In this document: piece by piece, positions 22,123 through 30,131 of the stretch
How the letters are laid out: every line of letters begins with the position of its first letter
How positions within the stretch are numbered: position 1 is the first letter of the stretch
Assembly: GCA_021818715.1 (NCBI GenBank)
Contig: JAKATN010000015.1
Coordinates: 1-32,376 of the forward strand
DNA from: Thermoplasmata archaeon
Lineage (GTDB): Archaea > Thermoplasmatota > Thermoplasmata > Thermoplasmatales > Thermoplasmataceae
Length of the DNA stretch: 32,376 nt
Reading direction: 5' to 3'
The notes under the pieces: model-generated
Seen by the model: only the letters and a program-made list of their open reading frames with translations
What the model was told of the DNA's origin: nothing
Databases searched by the model: none
Translations under genes and position numbers: made by a program

Positions 22123-22686
22123 GATGCCTTAGACTTCAGATATGCCAAGTCAGTAATTCTGAAACTACTTGAAAAAGATACATTCATGAAATCAGAGCTA
22201 TTTACGATAGTGACAAGCAATCAGACTCTTGACAAGCTCCTTGATGCATTGGAAAAAGACGGCTACGTATCAAAAATATCCTCTAAATATGGCAGACGCA
22301 CTTATTCTATCTCACTTACAGACAGAGGCCGCTCCGTCGCCGAGCAGCTGAAGAGAGCGGAAGAGGCGGCGAAGGGCGTCGTGATTCATGAAGATGAAAG
22401 CAGGATAGAGGTATCTGATATACCGGAAATGTGGAGAGAGAAGTGGAAGAATTTACATGCCCTGATACATGTGAATGTCTTCGACGATCATGTGACCATA
22501 ATGGAAACCAACCATGAGGGATCCGGGAAGGAGCGCATATTCAACATATACGTCAGGGAAAACGGTCAGGGACATCTCCGGTTGTGGTGCGAGCTGGACG
22601 AATCCTTCGATTGCTATCACGTAGGTTATGCGCTCACGCTGGCGCCAGTGCAGGACATGTTTGCGAGGGTGAGGGGTGGGAAATGA
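22120..22686 (+). CDS. Winged-helix regulator of the integrated element
   Basis: This 188-residue protein has an N-terminal winged helix (about residues 7-75: SVILKLLEKDTFMKSELF, then TLDKLLDALEKDGYVSKI and wing RRTYSISLTDRG), of the HxlR/MarR-like kind. After a charged linker, the C-terminal part (about 110-188) contains HVNVFDDHVTIMET, GKERIFNIYVRENG and LRLWCELDESFDCYHVGY, which I associate with archaeal element-borne regulators; it may be a ligand or dimer domain. It reads divergently from the ten-gene operon across an operator region, so control of that operon and of itself is likely. ATG 22120 lies about 28 bases after the TATA-like ctatatg, giving a leaderless message. Confidence 0.75.
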   Translation: MDALDFRYAKSVILKLLEKDTFMKSELFTIVTSNQTLDKLLDALEKDGYVSKISSKYGRRTYSISLTDRGRSVAEQLKRAEEAAKGVVIHEDESRIEVSDIPEMWREKWKNLHALIHVNVFDDHVTIMETNHEGSGKERIFNIYVRENGQGHLRLWCELDESFDCYHVGYALTLAPVQDMFARVRGGK

Positions 22687-22735
22687 GGGAGATTTGGAGA
22701 GGTGAAAACTAACGGACGATAAAGTACTATTAGAT

Positions 22736-23854
22736 ATGACTCCGCATACCAAGGCAAAACATACTATTCTTGAACGATACCTGAAGGGATGGTTTCCTAT
22801 AATGTCGAAATGGAATCAAAGAATAGTTTATCTTGATGGATTTGCTGGATCTGGCATTTATAATAGCGGCGATCCAGGTTCTCCAGTCTTAGCGCTGAGG
22901 GTCGCTGACGACCATGTGCTTCATAACATGATGTTGAAAGGTGAAAAAGTGTTCTACTTCGTAGAAAAGGATCATAGAACTTTCAACACACTTAAATCTG
23001 TTTTAGAGGAGCAATTTGGGCCTTGGACCTCTGATGGCAAGTTGAAAGGGCTCCCTCAAAATTTCAAGGTATTCGTTAATGAGGGCGACTTTAACCTGGA
23101 ACTTGAAAAGATACTGAATTCGATTGAGGTGAACGGGGTTAATCTTGCGCCGACATTCGCTTTTGTGGATCCGTATGGATACTCACTTGATCTGGGTTTG
23201 CTTTCGCGCCTGATTGTGTATCCAAAATGTGAGGTCTTGTTTACGTTCATGGTGGGCTTTCTGGATAGATTTGTATTTGCGGAGGAACACATTAGTGCTA
23301 TCAAGAGAACTTTCTCTATTGACGACACAGAAATAGAAGGTCTTCGGAAAATAGAAGATGAAGGGAAACGGGAAGAGTACTTTGGAGCACTTCTTGTTCG
23401 TATATTAAAAAATAGATTAACGGACCCAGATAGTTTACATTGGCTTTCTTTCAGAATGGTTGATAATCATAAACGTACATTATATTGGCTTGTGTACTTT
23501 ACCAGAAGCTTGAGAGGAATGGAAGTTATGAAAGACTCCATGTTTGAAATTGGCAAGCAGGGTCAGTACATGTTTTCGGATTTCTATTTCGATCCGACAC
23601 AAAAGAGTATATTGGATTATGCAGAAGGTACCGAGATGTGGGTTCTAAATGCGGCAGAATTCCTGTACAATAAACTCTCAGGCTCAACCAAGAGTATAAA
23701 TTCTGTTAAAAAGTTCGTAACCCTAAGTTCCCCCTTTATCTACAGGGCTAGAATTCTCAAGGAGTTAGAAATAAAAGGAAAGATAGTCGTTGATCATTGG
23801 AAACCAAGAAGAACGGGCAATTACCCGGATGGCTGTACAATAAAATTTCTTTAG
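22736..23854 (+). CDS. tcmP: Three-Cys-motif partner protein TcmP
   Basis: A 372-residue member of the three-Cys-motif partner family (TcmP). The start is typical: HTKAKHTILERYLKGWFPIM, then RIVYLDGFAGSGIYNSGDPGSP (about residues 29-50), a methyltransferase-like DGFAG-x-G, followed by FYFVEKD and the TFAFVDPYGYSLDLGLLSRL region, again like a Rossmann methyltransferase (D-P-Y/F-G). In other genomes such genes lie next to a radical-SAM-like protein with a Cys-x3-Cys-x2-Cys motif. The function of the pair is not known to me. ATG 22736 is the only good start, with no clear ribosome site. AT content is higher than in flanking genes. It overlaps the radical SAM gene 3' end by four bases. Confidence 0.85.
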   Translation: MTPHTKAKHTILERYLKGWFPIMSKWNQRIVYLDGFAGSGIYNSGDPGSPVLALRVADDHVLHNMMLKGEKVFYFVEKDHRTFNTLKSVLEEQFGPWTSDGKLKGLPQNFKVFVNEGDFNLELEKILNSIEVNGVNLAPTFAFVDPYGYSLDLGLLSRLIVYPKCEVLFTFMVGFLDRFVFAEEHISAIKRTFSIDDTEIEGLRKIEDEGKREEYFGALLVRILKNRLTDPDSLHWLSFRMVDNHKRTLYWLVYFTRSLRGMEVMKDSMFEIGKQGQYMFSDFYFDPTQKSILDYAEGTEMWVLNAAEFLYNKLSGSTKSINSVKKFVTLSSPFIYRARILKELEIKGKIVVDHWKPRRTGNYPDGCTIKFL

Positions 23855-24849
23855 TTTCTATGTTCCTTCCACCATCTTCCCTTCAGCCCGTATTTTGCAA
23901 GGGTCCTGTGGAACTTTATCTCCATAGCTGCATCAAAGTTTTCCAGATCCAGCTTCTGGCCCAGCATGGCCTCCAGTTCGGTTATGTTCGATCCCCTGAC
24001 ATGCAGGCTCTCGCCGTAAATGTTGTCTGGCCTGATCTCTGAAATCCTTGAGATGATCTCCTCCAGGTCCCCGGACGGGGACGGCCTCACCCTGACCGGC
24101 GGAAACACCGGCGCGATGATAATGCCGGTGCTGATCCCGTGATCCCTTGCCTTCTCCAGTATCCGCAGCCTTGACTCCGGAGGCGCGACCCTTGGCTCGA
24201 TTATCCTGCCCAACCTCTCGTTCATCGTCGCAACGGAAACCTGCACCCTCACCTGCTTGCTGTAATGCGAAAGAAACTCAAAGTCCCTGACGGCAAGCGG
24301 AGATCTTGTCTGGATGCAGAGCTTGACTCCCGCGGGAAGTGCCGCCTCAAGCAGCTTCCTGGTGGTCTCTGTAAGGGAAGGTATGTAGGGATCGTGAGTG
24401 GACGACATCATGACCTCGATACCTTTCCATTTCTCCCACTTTGTTCCAGCTATAGCTTCATCTAGGTTTGACGGAGTATAGAGATAATTGCCCCATGCAC
24501 GGTTCACGAGTGGCCCTGCTCTCCTTTCACCATACCTCTTGTGAATGCTGTCGACATAGCAGAACCTGCAGGCATGTGTGCAGCCTACCGCATAGTTCAG
24601 AGACCAGCCGTCGGACAATTCCTTTCCAACTCCTCCTTTCTCCACCCAGGTGAGCTTCGATTTCTTGATCAGCGGCGCGTTTATCCTGTACGTTCCGTAG
24701 GCGATCTTCCTGGAGTCTATGTCGAATATGTAGTCGTCGAAGGTCTCATTGACAGCCTTGAGCCTCTCGATCTTGTTCCTGCGTATGGTGCTCCAAGCTT
24801 TCAGAGCAGCTTCCCGGTATTTTTCCCGGTTGTACTCAACCTTCAGCAT
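23851..24849 (-). CDS. Radical SAM protein, spore-photoproduct-lyase-like
   Basis: This 332-residue radical SAM enzyme has the [4Fe-4S] motif Cys90-x3-Cys94-x2-Cys97 (CTHACRFCYVD). The rest follows the SPL-like/Rv2578c-type family: SSTHDPYIPSLTETTRKLLE, LCIQTRSPLAVRDFEFL, VQVSVATMNERLGRIIEP and the P-x-SRLRILE-x-A segment. SPL itself repairs the thymine spore photoproduct; archaeal relatives are uncharacterised and may act on DNA or another substrate. Base composition is like the host core. Start ATG 24849 (an adjacent GTG at 24852 is possible) has a TATA-like catatatg near 24870. It is convergent with tcmP and may be the Cys-x3-Cys-x2-Cys partner that gives TcmP its name. Confidence 0.88.
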   Translation of the reverse strand: MLKVEYNREKYREAALKAWSTIRRNKIERLKAVNETFDDYIFDIDSRKIAYGTYRINAPLIKKSKLTWVEKGGVGKELSDGWSLNYAVGCTHACRFCYVDSIHKRYGERRAGPLVNRAWGNYLYTPSNLDEAIAGTKWEKWKGIEVMMSSTHDPYIPSLTETTRKLLEAALPAGVKLCIQTRSPLAVRDFEFLSHYSKQVRVQVSVATMNERLGRIIEPRVAPPESRLRILEKARDHGISTGIIIAPVFPPVRVRPSPSGDLEEIISRISEIRPDNIYGESLHVRGSNITELEAMLGQKLDLENFDAAMEIKFHRTLAKYGLKGRWWKEHRN

Positions 24850-24910
24850 CACTATCGTCTCTTCTCATTACTCATATATGCAATGCAGATCACAATCTTT
24901 AAGGATTTGC

Positions 24911-25081
24911 TCACTCCAGACTTTCCTCAACCATCGCATCTATATTCCTCTGGATCCTCGAGAGCAGATCGTCTATCTGCTTCTTTGCGTCCTTCATATC
25001 GGCAGCCTTTTTCACGATCCCTGCGCACTTCACTATGCCTTTGATCAGCCCGTTGTAGAATTCTATGTCAAACCTGTTCAT
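24911..25081 (-). CDS. Small helical hypothetical protein (56 aa)
   Basis: ATG 25081 opens 56 residues ending in TGA at 24911-24913. The sequence is almost all helix with heptad-like spacing (EFYNGLIKGIVKCAGIVKKA, then KDAKKQIDDLLSRIQRNIDA) and looks like a coiled coil or helical hairpin. Codon choice is like that of the host core genes. It lies about 60 bases upstream of the radical SAM gene on the same strand. No family is recognised; protein-like composition is the evidence. Confidence 0.6.
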   Translation of the reverse strand: MNRFDIEFYNGLIKGIVKCAGIVKKAADMKDAKKQIDDLLSRIQRNIDAMVEESLE

Positions 25082-25311
25082 TGAATTGAACAGGAACGCT
25101 TCATCCCAACAAGCCTTTTACAACATCGGTAAAATGAGTAAATGGCTTCACATGCGCGGTTTTCAGGACGTTGTATTAATCGCTTTCGATGGGACGCGTT
25201 TACCCCGGTTTTAGAGATTCAATGGCCAACTGCTGTCTTTTGGCATATGATGCCACAAATCCATGAAAAGGTTTATCTATGGTCAACCCGTAAATGCCGT
25301 GTGGTGAACTT

Positions 25312-25442
25312 CTTGGCTAGTCGTTATTTTCAAATTAAAAAGGAAAAATATGCTATAAGTCATAACAAAAATAATTCACTCAACGGTCTATCCTGATTGT
25401 ATTCTCTTATAGAGATCACAATCGAAGCAACAACTAGCCAAG
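25312..25442. repeat. Long-range inverted repeat before the island operon
   Basis: CTTGGCTAGTCGTT at 25312-25325 is inverted as AACAACTAGCCAAG at 25429-25442 (13 of 14 positions pair). The repeat brackets a spacer of 103 bases that includes the TATA region of the nuclease operon. The rest of 25082-25475 shows no gene that I can support. Confidence 0.6.
25395..25423 (+). promoter_or_regulatory. Promoter/operator of the nuclease-helicase operon
   Basis: A TATA-like CTTATAGA (25406-25413) sits between GATTGT (25395-25400) and its inverse ACAATC (25418-25423). The predicted transcription start is near 25436, about 40 bases before the ATG at 25476, which is preceded by AGGGTGAGA. A protein bound to the inverted repeat would cover the TATA box. 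Confidence 0.5.
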
Positions 25443-25475
25443 CAGGATAAAAGGCTGTGCTCAGGGTGAGAATCT

Positions 25476-27398
25476 ATGGAAACAAAAACACAAGACTGGG
25501 ATACTTTTGAAACCGATAATATGGAAGAGTTGATAAAGCATAGATTGGTGACAAATTATGATGGTTGTGTCAAAATAGCAAGTTCTTTGCTGGAGAGTAG
25601 CGGTCATGTTCCAATAGTAACGAATATCTCTATGGGTGTTGGTTACTGTTCATACTATGCGCGTCTGACTGAGTTCATTGGTGTAAAATCCTGGTTGAAT
25701 TACACAGTCGACCGTTTTAGTGGAAAAGGAAGGAAAGCGCATGAGTTAATGGGACTTTCGTGTGTTAAAATTTTTCCTGATTATGCTACGGTTCCTGAAT
25801 CTGACAAAATCCTAGAAGACACTACATCTGAGGGGATAGTTGCTTTCCAAAATGAAGATGAAAAAAACGAAACCCTGATTTTAGCAAAAGCTTTGATGCA
25901 CAGCTTGCTTAAGAATTTAGACAAATTCTGTGAAATTATTGGCACCAAGAAAGAATATCTTTTTCCTATAGCAGAACAACAGTTTATAGATTATAAGATT
26001 CATATGCGTGGAATTCCGGATTTGATTCTAGAAGACAGAAAAAATGGAAAAGCGATAGTAATCGACTGGAAGACAGGCCCCAGAGCCGGTAGCGAACCGA
26101 TCAGAATATACAATAACGAATATGCCCAGGTTGTCGCCTATTCTCTACTAGAGGCACAGCGCTTAAAAAAACCCAGTATAAAAGAGTCAATAATTGCGAA
26201 GAATGGGCATGTGGACATTCTATCTGTTATAATAAGATCTCAAGATGTTAAGCCAGAGTCACCAAATCCAGTTTTGACAAATGATATCGGAGAAAAATCT
26301 TTACAGCGCTATAATAAAATTATATCAGATGTACTACTTGAGGCCGAATTTCTTACAATTCTCCTGGCCAATGCTCGTGCGGATAAATCGTCTAGGGATG
26401 CCCTTTCTCTCTGCGATATGAAGGTTAATTGGTCAAATAAACCACAAAGTATGCTCACGCTGATGCCAAATCAGCATCATCGTGGAAAACCGAAGGAGCA
26501 AGCGAAATTCCCTTGTGTTCTTCCGGGTGGTAATTATAAGTGTGTTGTTATCGAACCGTGTAAATTCTACTATGGTCGTGATTTTGCTAAGAAAGAAGAC
26601 TATGAGAAGGATATGTGGCGTTTGAGATATAATACACTTAATAAAAAGGAGGATAGTCTTAGAGCGTACAGATCTATTTATGATGTCTTTAAGTATTATT
26701 CTTCCCCTGGAGGCGGGAACAATGCTATCGAATGGTTTTTGAAAGGTAAAGGGTTTAGACATAACAGGCTAGGAAGTGTACCCAGATCAATAGATCGACC
26801 ACAAATTGTCGATGAGCAAAGTGGATCTGTGATTTCCAGAATAGATGTTGTTGAAGCTGGTGTATCCAGTGAAGATCAGGCAGATTTCACCTTGAAACTA
26901 TCTCGTCCAATAAGAAACTGGGAAAATAAAGCATATTATCTTATTCCTATAGGTAAGACAGTTTTAATCGCCCTTATGGACTCGTGGACTCCTTTTTTGT
27001 CGATATCGTTATTTGGTAATGTCAGAGAGGTCTCGCAAGAGGGTGATAGGATAATATATGAAATTTCAGTTCCAAGCAAAATATTTAGGTTTCAGATGCA
27101 TTTGTTTAAACAATATTTGGGCAAATTTGATCCGAATCGACGAATTCTGATGGTAGAAGTCAGCGCAGATCTAACTCAAATTGAACTCAGTGCTGTAGAT
27201 GCATTGCAAGAACTATTGGACCCTGAGAACTTAGCATCAAATGGTTACAATCCGGATGAGATTGAGGAATTCAAAAAAGAGGAATTAATTGCATTAAGCG
27301 ATGAAGATGGGAAAGATTCTGGGGAGAGCGCTCAAGTGCTTATGGACATATTTAGAGGTTTAGCCGAAAAGAGTTCAAGGAGGAGGAATAGTGTTTAG
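25476..27398 (+). CDS. Cas4/RecB-like PD-(D/E)xK nuclease with likely Fe-S site
   Basis: A 640-residue protein with the RecB/Cas4 nuclease core. The motif G-x3-H-E is at KGRKAHELMG (His89), the catalytic Asp182 in GIPDLIL, Asp197 and Lys199 in VIDWKTG, and the Gln-x3-Tyr motif at Gln218/Tyr222 (YAQVVAY). After the nuclease domain come Cys347, Cys356 and Cys362, the last two with the C-x5-C spacing seen in Dna2 and Cas4 Fe-S clusters; an N-terminal Cys (Cys31 or Cys58) could be the fourth ligand. A C-terminal region (about 455-580), rich in beta strands, may be an OB/barrel domain. The stop overlaps the helicase start by eight bases. This looks like the nuclease half of a split Dna2-type machine. 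AT-rich relative to the core. Confidence 0.78.
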   Translation: METKTQDWDTFETDNMEELIKHRLVTNYDGCVKIASSLLESSGHVPIVTNISMGVGYCSYYARLTEFIGVKSWLNYTVDRFSGKGRKAHELMGLSCVKIFPDYATVPESDKILEDTTSEGIVAFQNEDEKNETLILAKALMHSLLKNLDKFCEIIGTKKEYLFPIAEQQFIDYKIHMRGIPDLILEDRKNGKAIVIDWKTGPRAGSEPIRIYNNEYAQVVAYSLLEAQRLKKPSIKESIIAKNGHVDILSVIIRSQDVKPESPNPVLTNDIGEKSLQRYNKIISDVLLEAEFLTILLANARADKSSRDALSLCDMKVNWSNKPQSMLTLMPNQHHRGKPKEQAKFPCVLPGGNYKCVVIEPCKFYYGRDFAKKEDYEKDMWRLRYNTLNKKEDSLRAYRSIYDVFKYYSSPGGGNNAIEWFLKGKGFRHNRLGSVPRSIDRPQIVDEQSGSVISRIDVVEAGVSSEDQADFTLKLSRPIRNWENKAYYLIPIGKTVLIALMDSWTPFLSISLFGNVREVSQEGDRIIYEISVPSKIFRFQMHLFKQYLGKFDPNRRILMVEVSADLTQIELSAVDALQELLDPENLASNGYNPDEIEEFKKEELIALSDEDGKDSGESAQVLMDIFRGLAEKSSRRRNSV

Positions 27399-28941
27399 CA
27401 TAGGAGCCACAGTATCGGAAGCAATGAAATACACTGTCGGAGTCCAGGCTAAGCCTCCTATCGATGGGTCTAACAGAAGAGCATCAGACATTATTTCTCA
27501 TGCCGTAAAAAACAATGGCATTGCTCTTGTCCAAGGTCCGCCTGGAACTGGCAAAACTACCACATACATGAACGTTATTGAGAACACCATTGATAGGATT
27601 ACCCCGCAGGAGGTTTATTTGTATATTGCACCTACAAACGAATTAGTAAATGATATGTTCCGCAAAGTATGTTTTTATTATGCTAATAAATTCGGACCAG
27701 ATTTTAAAAAATACCTCGAAAATGAGGTAAGGGTGTATGGTTCGCAATTCGACTTTTTAGGTTATGAACAGTTAAATAAACAGCTTTCACGAGGGGTTAA
27801 GATAGTTATATCAACAAACTATCAGCGTATATTCTATAAAGATGAAAAAATAGCATACCACATGCTTATAGATGAGGCAAGCAAATCTCCTTTGCATGTA
27901 CCGTTTCAAATATTGGTAAATTCTATTCTTGAAGAGAAACGGCTTGAGGGTTCTATAAGTATCGTGGGAGACCCTATGCAAGCAATATCTCTCTCAGAGT
28001 ACTATTCTGGCCTTAGCAGGCGTCTTTTGATGATGTCCTATTTTATTAGAGGTAAACTGGATGTCCCATCTTACGACAACTCAGATGATTATGAGTTATT
28101 GCTGAGGGCCCGAAAGGAAATTAAAGATGGGACCTACGGATTTCTCGACACCACATTTAGGATGCCAGGACCATCACACAAAGGAATTAGTCAAGGATAC
28201 TACAATGGTGAACTAAATGCGCATGTTAATTTTTCGAAAAACAATGGAAGAGTTAATTTTGATTTAAATACGCTCAGAGATTTGAAAAATGAAAACCAGA
28301 TATTTAGTCAGGTTGGCCAGACCATAGAAGATGCTCTAACAACCGATATAGGTATGATGATTGTGTTAGATGACGATAAACATCCCTATGAATCGGTAAA
28401 AGGCGTATTGTATGACGAAAGAAGAGGGGAATATGGGCTTGTTGCAGCAATAATCCTTGCCATTATCACCAGGAGCAAAACCACCGTTGTAACCACATAT
28501 GTTGATCAGCATTTCCAAATGAGGATGAAATATTATTCGAAGTACCGCGCCCTTGCATCCAGATATGGAAAATTTATTGATGGATTGTTGGAGTTTAAGA
28601 CCACACAATCAATGCTTGGAGCGCAGAGTGCGAATACGGTTCTCATTCTTGGAAAGGAAAGCTCAGGGTCTTCCGGTGAACGGACTATTTATTTTCAAGA
28701 GCCTGAACTTTTAAATGTGCAGTTGTCAAGACACTTCGGCTTCCTGGTGGTTGTTGGAAACCTCAAGAGGCTATACCATTCGGCTTCAACAGCGAATATA
28801 ACATACGGGACCAAGTTATATAAGCCACTGAGTGTCACTTCAGAGGCCATTCTGAATCAGGCCGGTTATGAAAAAAGAAATAGGAACTTTGTCAAGTCCA
28901 CCTCAGGAAGCGAGTCCGAGTCAATGGAAATCAAGAATTAG
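27391..28941 (+). CDS. SF1 DNA/RNA helicase, Dna2/UPF1-like
   Basis: A 516-residue superfamily 1 helicase. Motifs in order: Walker A GPPGTGKT (49-56), Ia YIAPTNEL, II LIDEAS (159-164), III GDPMQA (193-198), IV TTFRMP (254-259), V TTQSMLGAQSANTV (404-417, near the Q-G-x-E helicase V pattern), and VI QLSRHFGFLVVVGN (444-457). The order and spacing fit SF1B Upf1/Dna2-type helicases; motif V has GAQ where GxE is usual. GTG 27391 lies inside the end of the nuclease gene with AGGAGGAGG seven bases upstream, so translation of the two is coupled. Dna2 carries nuclease and helicase in one chain, so the pair probably works as one enzyme that loads and resects DNA. Confidence 0.88.
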   Translation: MFSIGATVSEAMKYTVGVQAKPPIDGSNRRASDIISHAVKNNGIALVQGPPGTGKTTTYMNVIENTIDRITPQEVYLYIAPTNELVNDMFRKVCFYYANKFGPDFKKYLENEVRVYGSQFDFLGYEQLNKQLSRGVKIVISTNYQRIFYKDEKIAYHMLIDEASKSPLHVPFQILVNSILEEKRLEGSISIVGDPMQAISLSEYYSGLSRRLLMMSYFIRGKLDVPSYDNSDDYELLLRARKEIKDGTYGFLDTTFRMPGPSHKGISQGYYNGELNAHVNFSKNNGRVNFDLNTLRDLKNENQIFSQVGQTIEDALTTDIGMMIVLDDDKHPYESVKGVLYDERRGEYGLVAAIILAIITRSKTTVVTTYVDQHFQMRMKYYSKYRALASRYGKFIDGLLEFKTTQSMLGAQSANTVLILGKESSGSSGERTIYFQEPELLNVQLSRHFGFLVVVGNLKRLYHSASTANITYGTKLYKPLSVTSEAILNQAGYEKRNRNFVKSTSGSESESMEIKN

Positions 28942-28952
28942 GTAAGACGGTA

Positions 28953-30131
28953 ATGGCTCACACAGGAGAGGACCAAGTAGTTTTCCCCCTGGATTTGCGG
29001 GGATTTCGACACATTACGGAGAAAGTACCGTCGGAGATATTCATTACTTTGGAACAGGATTTTTATTTTGTATTTCTTCCAGAAAAACTTCAATTTGCGA
29101 GGCTAAGGGCAACTACAGAAAATGTGACCCATTTAATGTCGCGAATCTTTGGTACAAGATTAACGCTGATGGTTTGCAATCTAAAGGAGCAGGCACCAAA
29201 GGATTATGTGAGCTGGGGTGAATGTCATCCCACTGACGAGATTCCTAGGGAACTTTATGAAATTTACAAAGAATCTATATTAAAATGGCTCTCCAGCCAG
29301 AAACTGAGGTTCGATGCCACCACTGGTTATGTTGGAGACAGGGACAAATCCATTAGGATATATCACTATTTTCAGCATAAACAATATAGATTTACTGCCT
29401 GGGTCGGGTTGACTATCATTAAGGTTGACGAAATTACGATTAAAGACCAATGGAAGCGGCTCACAAACAAATTTGGCAATGAATTAGAGGGCTTTGAAGT
29501 TTCTGTTTCTCCAACATATGATACTCCCAAAGGAATTTCGTCAATTGGTAGGATTAATATTCTGGTTACTGGTGAACAACTGGAAACAATCCGTAAATCT
29601 TACTCTTACCCCGAACAGTATTTTTACAGTGTTATTTGCGCGATCAACTTAACGGACGCGGGACCCGAGGAAGGCTTGAATTTTGTTTTAGACCTTCAAA
29701 AATACTCTTTTTTAAACTGGAGATCCGTTTTATATTATGGAGCAGAGTCGTTGAGTGAAAGTCAAGCTATGAAGACCTTCTTTATGAGAAAAGAGATCTT
29801 TGAAGAGAGAAATGAGGGTGGTAAATTTTCCTTCCAAGAGATGGGCAAGCTGGATTCAATGCACAGTAAAATTATGACCGTATCAAGAAACGAAGAGAAC
29901 ATTTCGTTGTCATTCTTATCGCCATCGCTTGTCACCGCACTGATATTTGCTAAAAGATCTCCCGAGGTACAAAATCTGTTTCATCAACACAACATGGCGG
30001 AACATATAACAGACTTTGTGCAGGCCATTTCTAATGCCTCCAGTTTTTCCGAGGATGGATCTCTTCTGGACCATGAGACACTTAGAAGCATTAGAAAGAT
30101 AAAGGAGATTCTTCATTCCATTGACTATTGA
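28953..30131 (+). CDS. Unrecognised 392-aa protein of the island operon
   Basis: The third gene of the plus-strand operon begins 11 bases after the helicase stop. I do not recognise a family. There is no membrane segment, no zinc pattern and only two cysteines (MVCNL and VICAIN). The first two thirds read as alternating strands and helices, including DFYFVFLPEKLQFARLRA, the aromatic-rich HYFQHKQYRFTAWVG and LNFVLDLQKYSFLNW; the end is helical (LDHETLRSIRKIKEILHSI). Its place suggests a subunit or specificity factor of the nuclease-helicase complex. The 3' end overlaps that of the convergent DndC-like gene by seven bases. GC content is low, as in its partners. Confidence 0.8.
   Translation: MAHTGEDQVVFPLDLRGFRHITEKVPSEIFITLEQDFYFVFLPEKLQFARLRATTENVTHLMSRIFGTRLTLMVCNLKEQAPKDYVSWGECHPTDEIPRELYEIYKESILKWLSSQKLRFDATTGYVGDRDKSIRIYHYFQHKQYRFTAWVGLTIIKVDEITIKDQWKRLTNKFGNELEGFEVSVSPTYDTPKGISSIGRINILVTGEQLETIRKSYSYPEQYFYSVICAINLTDAGPEEGLNFVLDLQKYSFLNWRSVLYYGAESLSESQAMKTFFMRKEIFEERNEGGKFSFQEMGKLDSMHSKIMTVSRNEENISLSFLSPSLVTALIFAKRSPEVQNLFHQHNMAEHITDFVQAISNASSFSEDGSLLDHETLRSIRKIKEILHSIDY

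Noticed and set aside
25142-25396. 84-codon frame before the island operon, perhaps a transposase tail
   Set aside because: It lies in the control region, has no ribosome site, and I cannot match it to a transposase; the inverted repeats explain the region better.
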